A DNA stretch of 11,033 nucleotides. It comes from Eubacteriaceae bacterium (GTDB lineage Bacteria > Bacillota > Clostridia > Eubacteriales > Alkalibacteraceae). The translations under genes and the position numbers were made by a program. Every line of letters starts with the position of its first letter. Positions within the stretch are counted from its first letter, which is position 1. The stretch spans positions 1 to 11,033 of the forward strand of contig DMAW01000070.1 of assembly GCA_003446375.1 (NCBI GenBank), read 5' to 3'. Below the pieces are notes generated by a model. The model did not search any database, had not been told where the DNA came from, and worked only from the letters and a program-made list of their open reading frames with translations. Below, in pieces: positions 1-5,764 of this stretch.

Positions 1-1
1 A

Positions 2-589
2 ATATACGCTGAAAAAGAAGTGGAGCGCATAGCTAAGGTAGCATTTGACATGGCTATGAAAAGGGAAAAGAAAGTAATGAGCGTTGACAAGGCGAATATC
101 CTTGAAAGCTCAAGGCTTTGGAGAAAGACAGTGGAAAAGGTGGCAAAAGACTACCCCGAAGTCTCACTGGATCACATGTACGTAGACAATGCTTCAATGC
201 AGCTGGTCAGAGATCCTAAGCAGTTTGATGTAATAGTGACAACGAACATGTTTGGAGATATCCTCTCAGACGAGGCAAGCATGATTACAGGCTCTATAGG
301 GATGCTCCCTTCTGCCAGCTTAGGTGGAGATAACAAGGGCATGTATGAGCCGGTACACGGATCTGCACCTGATATTGCAGGGCAAGGCAAGGCCAATCCT
401 TTGGCGACTATTCTGTCCATGGCGATGATGCTGAAGTACTCCTTTGGGCTTAGCGAAGAATCAGATTGCATAGAAGATGCAGTGACAAAAACTCTTGACG
501 CTGGATTTAGAACCGGTGATATTGCAAGTACCGGTGAAAAAATCATATCAACAGCGGAAATGACAGCTGCTGTAAAATCATTTCTCTAA
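2..589 (+). CDS. leuB: 3-isopropylmalate dehydrogenase, C-terminal part (cut by window edge)
   Basis: This is the cytosolic enzyme of leucine biosynthesis that oxidatively decarboxylates 3-isopropylmalate to 2-oxoisocaproate with NAD+ and a divalent metal. The frame is open to the left edge, so the start lies outside. About 195 codons are visible of a family length near 355. Seen in the sequence: the substrate-binding lysine context SVDKANILESSRLW; MYVDNASMQL; the metal-binding family signature NMFGDILSDEAS followed by GSIGMLPSASLG; and the NAD-binding segment YEPVHGSAPDIAG with GKANPLATILS. The combination SVDKAN plus HGSAPDIAG favours LeuB over isocitrate or tartrate dehydrogenases. A GTG at base 20 could be mistaken for a start, but homology continues upstream of it. 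The gene is followed directly by a terminator, so it is probably the last gene of a leu/ilv operon lying to the left (inference). Nothing looks damaged. Confidence 0.95.
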   Translation: MYAEKEVERIAKVAFDMAMKREKKVMSVDKANILESSRLWRKTVEKVAKDYPEVSLDHMYVDNASMQLVRDPKQFDVIVTTNMFGDILSDEASMITGSIGMLPSASLGGDNKGMYEPVHGSAPDIAGQGKANPLATILSMAMMLKYSFGLSEESDCIEDAVTKTLDAGFRTGDIASTGEKIISTAEMTAAVKSFL

Positions 590-614
590 GAAAATCTCAC
601 GTAGGATTACCTTG

Positions 615-668
615 AGAGACCGGTCTTTTGCTTGGGTACCAAGCTTATGGTCGGTCTCTTTTTATTAT
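615..668 (+). terminator. Rho-independent terminator after leuB, compound hairpin
   Basis: AGAGACCG (615-622) pairs with CGGTCTCT (652-659), and the stem extends inward through 623-625 and 649-651 with GU pairs. A second hairpin sits inside the loop: GCTTGG (630-635) pairs with CCAAGC (639-644) around a three-base loop. A T-rich tract TTTTTATTATT follows. The structure lies 26 bases after the leuB stop codon and should end the leu transcript. Confidence 0.85.
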
Positions 669-670
669 TG

Positions 671-690
671 AAAACTGTATACAGTGTTTT
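671..690. repeat. Short perfect palindrome upstream of the veg promoters
   Basis: The core ACTGTATACAGT (674-685) is a perfect 12-base palindrome with A-rich and T-rich flanks. It lies about 40 bases upstream of the distal veg -35 box. It could be an operator-type site or chance. The same half-site sequence, with three bases inserted at the centre, forms the stem of the veg terminator at 1087-1103. Confidence 0.35.
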
Positions 691-722
691 TAAATTCATG
701 TTAATTATATTTGTATTTCGTA

Positions 723-751
723 TTGACACTTGGGTGTATTGTTGTTAAAAT
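723..751 (+). promoter_or_regulatory. Distal sigma-A promoter of veg
   Basis: TTGACA (723-728), a 17-base spacer, then TAAAAT (746-751). The -35 box is perfect and the -10 box has one mismatch. It lies 36 bases upstream of a second promoter with the same orientation, so veg appears to have tandem promoters. Confidence 0.65.
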
Positions 752-758
752 AGTAAAT

Positions 759-787
759 TTGACAATATAAAAGATATGTGTTATAAT
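759..787 (+). promoter_or_regulatory. Proximal consensus sigma-A promoter of veg
   Basis: TTGACA (759-764), exactly 17 bases, then TATAAT (782-787): a full consensus sigma-A promoter. Transcription should start near 794, giving a leader of about 20 bases that ends with the ribosome binding site GAGGTGAT before the ATG at 816. It is the strongest-looking promoter in the window. Confidence 0.92.
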
Positions 788-815
788 CAGCTCAGCAAAT
801 AACCGAGGTGATTAA

Positions 816-1082
816 ATGAATAACAAGCTAACTCTTAATCAGATTAAAGAGGGATTAGAACACTATGTAGGTCACAGGGTAAGGTTACGGGCAAATAAAA
901 GCAGAAAAAGAGTCGTGGTCAAAGAAGGAGTAATCGAGGGGATATACCCAAGCATATTTGTGATAAAAGTAGAGGAAGAAAATAGAAATCCGAGGAAGCT
1001 ATCCTTTTGCTACTCAGATTTACTGACGCACAATGTGGAGCTCACTTTGTGTGAAAGTGACGAAAGCATTGTTTACGGATAA
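816..1082 (+). CDS. veg: Veg family protein (DUF1021)
   Basis: This small 88-residue cytosolic protein belongs to the Veg family of Firmicutes; the Bacillus subtilis member is about 86 residues. Recognisable family features are an N-terminal segment TLNQIKEGLEHYVGHRVRLRAN, then a basic KSRKRVVVKEGVIEGIYPSIFVIKV stretch, the FCYSDLLTHNVEL segment and an acidic tail. The YPS(I/V)FVI and (Y/F)SDLLT elements are the clearest matches. No transmembrane segment or signal peptide is visible. In B. subtilis the gene is strongly transcribed and Veg is linked to biofilm formation through the SinR pathway; whether that holds here is unknown. The gene is monocistronic: two promoters stand in front and a terminator begins at its stop codon. 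The ATG at 816 is supported by AGGTG at 806-810. Confidence 0.92.
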   Translation: MNNKLTLNQIKEGLEHYVGHRVRLRANKSRKRVVVKEGVIEGIYPSIFVIKVEEENRNPRKLSFCYSDLLTHNVELTLCESDESIVYG

Positions 1083-1110
1083 AAAAACTGTATTTGATAC
1101 AGTTTTTTTT
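1081..1110 (+). terminator. Rho-independent terminator of veg
   Basis: ACTGTAT (1087-1093), loop TTG, then ATACAGT (1097-1103), extended by a run of A on the left (1081-1086) pairing with eight T on the right (1103-1110). It starts inside the veg stop codon. The A/T symmetry means it could also stop transcription coming from the other strand. Confidence 0.88.
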
Positions 1111-1135
1111 ATGCCCAGATACTCTTGTTTTGGTA

Positions 1136-1164
1136 TTGTAGATTTGCAATAAAGAGTTTATACT
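1136..1164 (+). promoter_or_regulatory. Candidate promoter of the arcAB operon
   Basis: TTGTAG (1136-1141), a 17-base spacer, then TATACT (1159-1164). The -10 box is good; the -35 box keeps only TTG plus partial similarity, which would suit an activator-dependent promoter. It is the best-placed candidate between the veg terminator and arcA. I could not identify a convincing ArgR or Crp/Fnr-type operator around it. Confidence 0.4.
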
Positions 1165-1204
1165 TAAAATATTAATAAATTAGAAATTGCTAGGGGGACT
1201 TAAA

Positions 1205-2440
1205 ATGGTTCGACCTGAACGCAAGAGGATTAAAATAAATTCGGAGATCGGAAAATTAAAGTCAGTAATGCTTCACAGGCCGGGCATAGAGCTTGAACGC
1301 ATAACTCCGGAGCATCTTTCAGAAGTCCTGTTTGAAGACATTCCGTGGCTCTCTAGAATGCGGCAAGAACATGACATATTTGCAAATGAACTTGAAAGCC
1401 GCGGGGTAGAGGTCATGTACATAGAAGAGCTCTTAAAGGATGTAATGAAAATAGAAGAAGTGCGTGATAAAGTTCTGGTAGATATCCTTGAAAAAAGCGA
1501 TACATGTGACAAGCCAGTCAAAGATTTTATGTATGATTTTCTAAAAGAAAAATCGGTAGACGAGTTTGTAGAGTTGATAATAGGTGGAATATCCAAGGAA
1601 GACATAAAAGATTTCAAGAAAGAAAAATCACTTTCGGATTTTATAAAAGAAGATCACTATTTTTATGTAAATCCTTTGCCCAATCTGTATTTCATGAGAG
1701 ATCCAGGGGTCGTTATAGGAGAGGGGATGGCGGTTAGTTCCATGCGAACCCCTATCAGAAAGCGTGAGAGCTTGTTTTTGCAGCTGATATACGACAATCA
1801 CCCTATGTTTGACGGCATAAGAAAACCGCTGTTCTACAGTCAAGAATACCGCTATAGCCTAGAAGGAGGAGATCTCTTGGTTTTGTCTGACGATACGTTG
1901 GCGGTGGGGTGCAGCCAGCGCACTGGAGTCGCAGGCATTGAGATGCTTGCGGATAGGCTTATCAAAAATGATACTCACATAAAAAATCTTTTGGTAATCC
2001 AGATACCTAAAGTCAGGGCGTATATGCATTTGGATACGGTTTTTACTATGGTGGACCATGATAAATTTACAATATATCCGGGAATAATAGACAAGGTAAA
2101 TGTAATAACAGTTAAAAAAAATTATGCAGGCAAGCTTTGTTATAAACAAGAAGAGAGCTTGACGTCAGGTCTTAAGAAGCACTTGAAGCTAGATAGCGTA
2201 TGCATGATACCGAGCGGAGGGTCGAATCCAATCATTGCAGCTAGAGAGCAATGGAACGATAGCACCAACACGTTAGCGATAGCTCCGGGACAAGTCATGG
2301 CGTATGGAAGAAATGAAGTATCTAACAAAATATTAAGGGAAAATGGCATTGACGTAATAGAGCTTGAAGCGTCAGAGCTCGTGCGAGGCCGAGGTGGCCC
2401 GAGATGCATGAGCATGCCATTATATAGAAAATCCATATAA
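1205..2440 (+). CDS. arcA: Arginine deiminase
   Basis: The enzyme hydrolyses L-arginine to citrulline and ammonia, the first step of the arginine deiminase fermentation pathway, in the cytosol. It has 411 residues, normal for the family. The guanidino-group modifying fold is clear: LKSVMLHRPGIELE near the N-terminus, FMRDPG with D166, LEGGD with E220, the SQRTG loop, AYMHLDTVFTMVDHDKFTIYP with H275, and the C-terminal nucleophile C401 in RCMSMPLYR. All expected catalytic residues are present. The start is taken as ATG 1205 because AGGGGG (1192-1197) lies at ideal spacing. A TTG at 1187 in the same frame would put the ribosome site inside the gene. arcB follows after 19 bases with its own ribosome site, so the two are an operon. 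Citrulline made here is the substrate of that next enzyme. Confidence 0.96.
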   Translation: MVRPERKRIKINSEIGKLKSVMLHRPGIELERITPEHLSEVLFEDIPWLSRMRQEHDIFANELESRGVEVMYIEELLKDVMKIEEVRDKVLVDILEKSDTCDKPVKDFMYDFLKEKSVDEFVELIIGGISKEDIKDFKKEKSLSDFIKEDHYFYVNPLPNLYFMRDPGVVIGEGMAVSSMRTPIRKRESLFLQLIYDNHPMFDGIRKPLFYSQEYRYSLEGGDLLVLSDDTLAVGCSQRTGVAGIEMLADRLIKNDTHIKNLLVIQIPKVRAYMHLDTVFTMVDHDKFTIYPGIIDKVNVITVKKNYAGKLCYKQEESLTSGLKKHLKLDSVCMIPSGGSNPIIAAREQWNDSTNTLAIAPGQVMAYGRNEVSNKILRENGIDVIELEASELVRGRGGPRCMSMPLYRKSI

Positions 2441-2459
2441 GTATGAGAGGAGTGGCGAT

Positions 2460-3452
2460 ATGCCGTTGAATTTTAAAGGAAGAAGCTTGCTTACATTGAA
2501 GGATTACAGCCGGGAAGAGATATCATATCTTCTTGCATTATCCAAAGATTTAAAAGCCAAGAAAAGGATGGGAATAAAGGGAGACCTGCTAAAGGGAAAG
2601 AACATAGTGCTCCTATTTGAAAAGACATCTACAAGAACTCGCTGTGCATTCGAGGTCGCCGCATTCGATGAAGGGGCCAACGTAACATTTCTTACAAACA
2701 GCCAAATGGGAAAAAAGGAGTCTATAGAGGATACTGCAAAGGTTCTCGGAAGGTTCTACGATGGCATCGAGTTTAGAGGCTTCAAGCAGGAGACGGTAGA
2801 GCTCTTGGCAAAGCATTCGGGAGTACCGGTTTGGAATGGGCTTACTGATATGTATCACCCTACCCAGATTTTGGCTGATTTTCTGACCATAATGGAAAAT
2901 ACGGATAAGCCTTTGAGAGAAGTAAAACTAGTTTATGTCGGAGATGCCAGAAACAATGTAGCAAATTCTCTGATGATTGGTGCGGCAAAGATGGGGATGG
3001 ATTTTGTAGCCGTAGCTCCAAGTCAGCTCTACCCGGATGATTATCTGACTGAGGAAATGCAGAAGCTTGCTAAAGAGAGTGGGGGAAGCGTTTCTGTTAC
3101 AGACGATATAGATTGGGGAGTCAAGGATGCCGATGTCATATACACAGATGTCTGGGTTTCTATGGGTGAAGAAGATCAGTTTAAAGAACGAATCGAGCTG
3201 TTGGCTCCATACCAGGTAAATATGGAAATGTTAAGAAAGACCGGCAATGATAATGTTATGTTTCTGCACTGCCTTCCTGCTTTTCATGATCTTGAAACCG
3301 AGACGGGATCAGAAGTATACGAAAAATTCGGGATAAAGGAAATGGAAGTCACAGACGAAGTGTTCAGAAGCCGTCACTCAAAAGTTTTTGATGAGGCTGA
3401 AAACAGGATGCACACCATTAAAGCGATTATGTGCGCAACGCTTAGCCTATGA
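2460..3452 (+). CDS. arcB: Ornithine carbamoyltransferase, probably catabolic
   Basis: This cytosolic enzyme interconverts citrulline plus phosphate with ornithine plus carbamoyl phosphate. At 330 residues it is of typical length. Carbamoyl-phosphate binding is marked by STRTR at residues 57-61 and by HPTQ at 133-136. The ornithine-binding part has VWVSMGEE and the HCLP loop at 270-273 with C271, followed by the late HSKVFDEAENRMHTIKA helix. The HCLP cysteine and SMG motif separate it from aspartate carbamoyltransferase. Its place 19 bases after arcA, with GAGAGGAG (2445-2452) as ribosome site, argues for the catabolic role (arcB) rather than biosynthetic argF. Sequence motifs alone do not separate the two. 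No arcC gene follows; the operon ends in a hairpin shared with the convergent gene. Confidence 0.94.
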   Translation: MPLNFKGRSLLTLKDYSREEISYLLALSKDLKAKKRMGIKGDLLKGKNIVLLFEKTSTRTRCAFEVAAFDEGANVTFLTNSQMGKKESIEDTAKVLGRFYDGIEFRGFKQETVELLAKHSGVPVWNGLTDMYHPTQILADFLTIMENTDKPLREVKLVYVGDARNNVANSLMIGAAKMGMDFVAVAPSQLYPDDYLTEEMQKLAKESGGSVSVTDDIDWGVKDADVIYTDVWVSMGEEDQFKERIELLAPYQVNMEMLRKTGNDNVMFLHCLPAFHDLETETGSEVYEKFGIKEMEVTDEVFRSRHSKVFDEAENRMHTIKAIMCATLSL

Positions 3453-3463
3453 TTTTATATAAG

Positions 3464-3495
3464 AAGCCTCCGAGGAAAATCTTCTCCGGAGGCTT
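3464..3495. terminator. Bidirectional hairpin between convergent arcB and the prolyl isomerase gene
   Basis: AAGCCTCCG (3464-3472) pairs perfectly with CGGAGGCTT (3487-3495), and a weaker inner stem can extend it. On the plus strand the following tract is TTTGCTTTG; on the minus strand it is an A/T-rich stretch. Neither is a clean T-run, but the hairpin sits exactly between the two convergent stop codons and likely serves both. Confidence 0.7.
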
Positions 3496-3505
3496 TGCTT
3501 TGAGC

Positions 3506-4249
3506 TTATTTTGTATATTCTACCTTGTATTTTTCCTTTAAAGATTCTACCTTGTCTACAAACATGTCGTTTTGCTTTCCTTGAAGAAGGTAGCTTTTGA
3601 TTTTGTCTCTTACATCGCCGTAAGCTAGAGTGCTTTCGGGTTTTTTGTCTGTAAGCTTGATTATGTGAAAACCGTAGGTGGTCTTAACATCACCTTTGAT
3701 CTCATTGATGTCCATGGTTTCAAGGGCATCGTCGAATTCCTTTACCATCTGACCTTTAGCAAAGTATCCTAAATCTCCACCTTTGGCATTCGAAGGGCAT
3801 TTTGAATGCTCTTGGGCCAAGTCCTCAAAAGATCCTCCTGCATTGATGGCTTCTAAGACTTCGTCGTGCTCCTCTTTTGTATCTACTAGGATATGGCTTG
3901 CGCTATACTGTTGATTTTCCTTGAAGTTTTGAGGATTTTCATCATAAAATGCTTGGGCATCTTCTTCAGTTACTTCCGCTTTCATAAGATAACTGCTAAT
4001 GGAATAGCTTTTAATTAGCTTTTCTTTAGTAAGTTCAAGCTCTTTCTTAAAGGTCTCATCTTCTTCGATATTATTGTCCAATGCTTCAAAGTAGAACAAT
4101 TCGTGGGCGATGAGCTCTTCTAGAAGACCTTGCTTTGCTTCGGGGCTTGAATACGCTGCTGCCTGTTGTGGCGGTATTGTGCTTAAAAGAAAATCCAGGT
4201 CATTTTCAGTGATGGACTTTCCGTTGACGCTTGCTAAAACTTTACTCAT
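3506..4249 (-). CDS. Parvulin-type peptidyl-prolyl cis-trans isomerase, cytosolic
   Basis: The product has 247 residues and catalyses cis-trans isomerisation of X-Pro bonds, acting as a folding helper. Residues 1-100 form a helical SurA-N/trigger-like chaperone region (opening VNGKSITENDLDFLL; much acidic and helical sequence). Residues 113-203 form the parvulin domain, with YSASHILV (H119), SKCPS (C151), GGDLGYF, GQMVKEFDDAL (M168, F172) and TTYGFHIIKLTDKK (H195). A charged helix closes the protein. It has no signal peptide and no lipobox, so unlike secreted PrsA it should work in the cytosol. Such leaderless versions are known in clostridia. The ribosome site is AGGAGG just before the ATG at 4249. 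It is convergent with arcB and has its own promoter just upstream, so it is probably transcribed alone. Confidence 0.9.
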   Translation of the reverse strand: MSKVLASVNGKSITENDLDFLLSTIPPQQAAAYSSPEAKQGLLEELIAHELFYFEALDNNIEEDETFKKELELTKEKLIKSYSISSYLMKAEVTEEDAQAFYDENPQNFKENQQYSASHILVDTKEEHDEVLEAINAGGSFEDLAQEHSKCPSNAKGGDLGYFAKGQMVKEFDDALETMDINEIKGDVKTTYGFHIIKLTDKKPESTLAYGDVRDKIKSYLLQGKQNDMFVDKVESLKEKYKVEYTK

Positions 4250-4281
4250 ATATTCCTCCTGTTATTAAGTATTCAGGTAGT

Positions 4282-4290
4282 ATTATAACA
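4282..4290 (-). promoter_or_regulatory. Extended -10 promoter of the prolyl isomerase gene
   Basis: Read on the minus strand, TGT followed by TATAAT (bases 4290 down to 4282) is a perfect extended -10 element. No TTGACA-like box exists at the right distance, which is usual for extended -10 promoters. It lies just after the preceding gene's terminator and about 32 bases before the start codon. Confidence 0.6.
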
Positions 4291-4320
4291 TAAATGGAGG
4301 ATATCCGCAGAAATCCTCCA
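4291..4320 (-). terminator. Terminator of the 453-residue CoA-disulfide reductase gene
   Basis: ATCCTCCA (4313-4320) and TGGAGGAT (4295-4302) form a perfect 8-pair stem with a 10-base loop. On the minus strand it is followed by TTTATGTTAT, a modest T-rich tract. It starts 15 bases after the stop codon of the upstream gene. Confidence 0.65.
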
Positions 4321-4334
4321 AAATTTAAGGATTT

Positions 4335-5696
4335 TTAATTAAAATATTTTTCTGCAATAAACCCAATTATGTTGATTGGATCTTTAGAAGTGGAAAAAGG
4401 CGGCGCGTATCCTAACTCTAGATCTTTCAAATCTTTCATCGTTGCCCCTAGCCTTATGGCTGTAGCTAAGATGTCGTTTCGCTTGTCTGCACCTTCTCCG
4501 CCAACGACCTGAGCTCCAAGGATATTTCCTTTAGGAAGTGAAAATATAACCTTGATGTGAAGAGTTTCTGCACCGGGATAGTATTCGGCATGATTTGATG
4601 CATCGATCTTTATTGCATCAAAGTCTCTACCCTTGACTTTGCCCAATCTGTTTAGAGTCTTCTCGTTGGTTCCTGTGGATGAAGCGGCAAGGTCGAATAC
4701 CTTTACTACTGAAGTGCCCTGAGTGCCATTATAAGAGTCTTCTATGCCTGCTAAGGTATTTGCGGCGATTCTGCCCTGTTTGTTGGCAGGACCTGCAAGG
4801 GGAATCATAGTAGGCACTTTATTGACAAAGTCTTCGACTTCAATCACGTCGCCTACTGCGTAGATATCAGGATTTGACGTGACCATGGTCTTATCCACAA
4901 CGATTCCGCCTCTTTTGCCCAATATCAAACCGGCATCTTTTGCAAGAGCGCTGTTTGGCCTTATGCCGATTGAAAGTATGACAAGGTCGGAGTCTATTTT
5001 TTTTCCTGTAGAAGTCACTACCACCGTCTTGTCGCCTTTTGGCAGAAATTCTTTGACGCCATCTCCCAAAATCAAGTTTATTTCTTTATTTATCAAATGT
5101 TCGTGGAGGTACTGCGCCATTTCCTTGTCAAGGGGAGCCATTACCTGGTCTGCCATTTCAACTATTGAGACGCTTAACCCTAAAGAGTGGAGGTTTTCGG
5201 CCATTTCAATTCCGATAAAGCCCCCACCTACGATGGTGACGCTCTTTGCAGATGTTTTTTTTATGTGATTTTTGATCTTATCCGTATCAGGGATCGTCCA
5301 AATGGTAAATATATTATCTGAGTCTATCCCGGGAATTGGGGGCTTAAGAGGAGAAGAGCCGGTTGCAATTATCAACTTGTCATATTTTTCTTGATAAGTC
5401 TCTGAGGTATCAAGATCTTTGACTGTTATCGATTTTAGTTCAGAATCTATCTTTGTGACTTCATTTTTGATTCTGACATCGATATTGAATTTTTCTTTCA
5501 TGGAGTCAGGTGTATGGACAAAAAGCTTATCTCTGTTTTCGATTACATCACCCACGTAATAAGGAAGGCCGCAGTTTGCAAAAGATATGTATTCTCCCTT
5601 GTCTATTATGATTATTTCAGAGTCCTTGTCGAGCCTTCTATATCTTGCTGCGAAACTGGCACCTCCTGCCACTCCGCCTATTACTACAACTTTCAT
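4335..5696 (-). CDS. Stand-alone CoA-disulfide / persulfide reductase (FAD-dependent)
   Basis: A 453-residue cytosolic flavoprotein of the CoA-disulfide reductase branch of pyridine nucleotide-disulfide oxidoreductases. Members use NAD(P)H to reduce CoA disulfide or CoA/inorganic persulfides and polysulfide. Seen: FAD-binding GGVAGG at residues 7-12, the single redox cysteine C42 in SFANCGLPYY, NAD(P)-binding GGGFIG at 157-162, the second FAD motif YAVGD at 279-283, and YAPPFS with Y430 near the C-terminus, a position where CoA-disulfide reductases carry a functional tyrosine. It ends where the core domain ends, with no rhodanese or carrier domain. It is a close paralogue (about two thirds identical by eye) of the first 450 residues of the fusion gene just upstream. 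A strong ribosome site AGGAGGT precedes the ATG. Whether CoA-S-S-CoA, polysulfide or NADH oxidation is the main activity cannot be told from sequence. Confidence 0.88.
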   Translation of the reverse strand: MKVVVIGGVAGGASFAARYRRLDKDSEIIIIDKGEYISFANCGLPYYVGDVIENRDKLFVHTPDSMKEKFNIDVRIKNEVTKIDSELKSITVKDLDTSETYQEKYDKLIIATGSSPLKPPIPGIDSDNIFTIWTIPDTDKIKNHIKKTSAKSVTIVGGGFIGIEMAENLHSLGLSVSIVEMADQVMAPLDKEMAQYLHEHLINKEINLILGDGVKEFLPKGDKTVVVTSTGKKIDSDLVILSIGIRPNSALAKDAGLILGKRGGIVVDKTMVTSNPDIYAVGDVIEVEDFVNKVPTMIPLAGPANKQGRIAANTLAGIEDSYNGTQGTSVVKVFDLAASSTGTNEKTLNRLGKVKGRDFDAIKIDASNHAEYYPGAETLHIKVIFSLPKGNILGAQVVGGEGADKRNDILATAIRLGATMKDLKDLELGYAPPFSTSKDPINIIGFIAEKYFN

Positions 5697-5716
5697 TTTC
5701 TATACCTCCTTTTATT

Positions 5717-5746
5717 ATTATAAAAAAGCATTAAGGGCGCTGTAAG
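5717..5746 (-). promoter_or_regulatory. Possible promoter of the 453-residue reductase, embedded in the upstream terminator
   Basis: On the minus strand TATAAT (5722 down to 5717) directly overlaps the end of the T-run of the upstream terminator. CTTACA (5746-5741), in the hairpin loop, lies 18 bases upstream as a weak -35 box (4 of 6 matches). The leader would be only about 15 bases, just enough for AGGAGGT. This is a suggestion, since T-rich terminator tails easily mimic -10 boxes. Confidence 0.3.
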
Positions 5747-5757
5747 GCCCTTAATGC
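5721..5757 (-). terminator. Strong Rho-independent terminator after the sulfur fusion gene
   Basis: On the minus strand, GCATTAAGGGC (5757-5747) and GCCCTTAATGC (5738-5728) form a perfect 11-pair stem around an 8-base loop, followed by six T (5727-5722). It begins 7 bases after the stop codon. It separates the fusion gene from its paralogue, so the paralogue depends on readthrough or on its own promoter. Confidence 0.9.
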
Positions 5758-5764
5758 CATTATA

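Noticed and set aside
590..815. Riboswitch, T-box leader or small RNA between leuB and veg
   Set aside because: Apart from the terminator, the short palindrome and the two promoters I found no specifier loop, T-box sequence or conserved aptamer-like pairing.
1187..1204. TTG at 1187 as start of arcA
   Set aside because: The ribosome site AGGGGG lies downstream of it and is correctly spaced for the ATG at 1205.
4879..5268. Open frame of 129 codons on the plus strand
   Set aside because: Antisense to the well-supported 453-residue reductase; no ribosome site and no recognisable domain.
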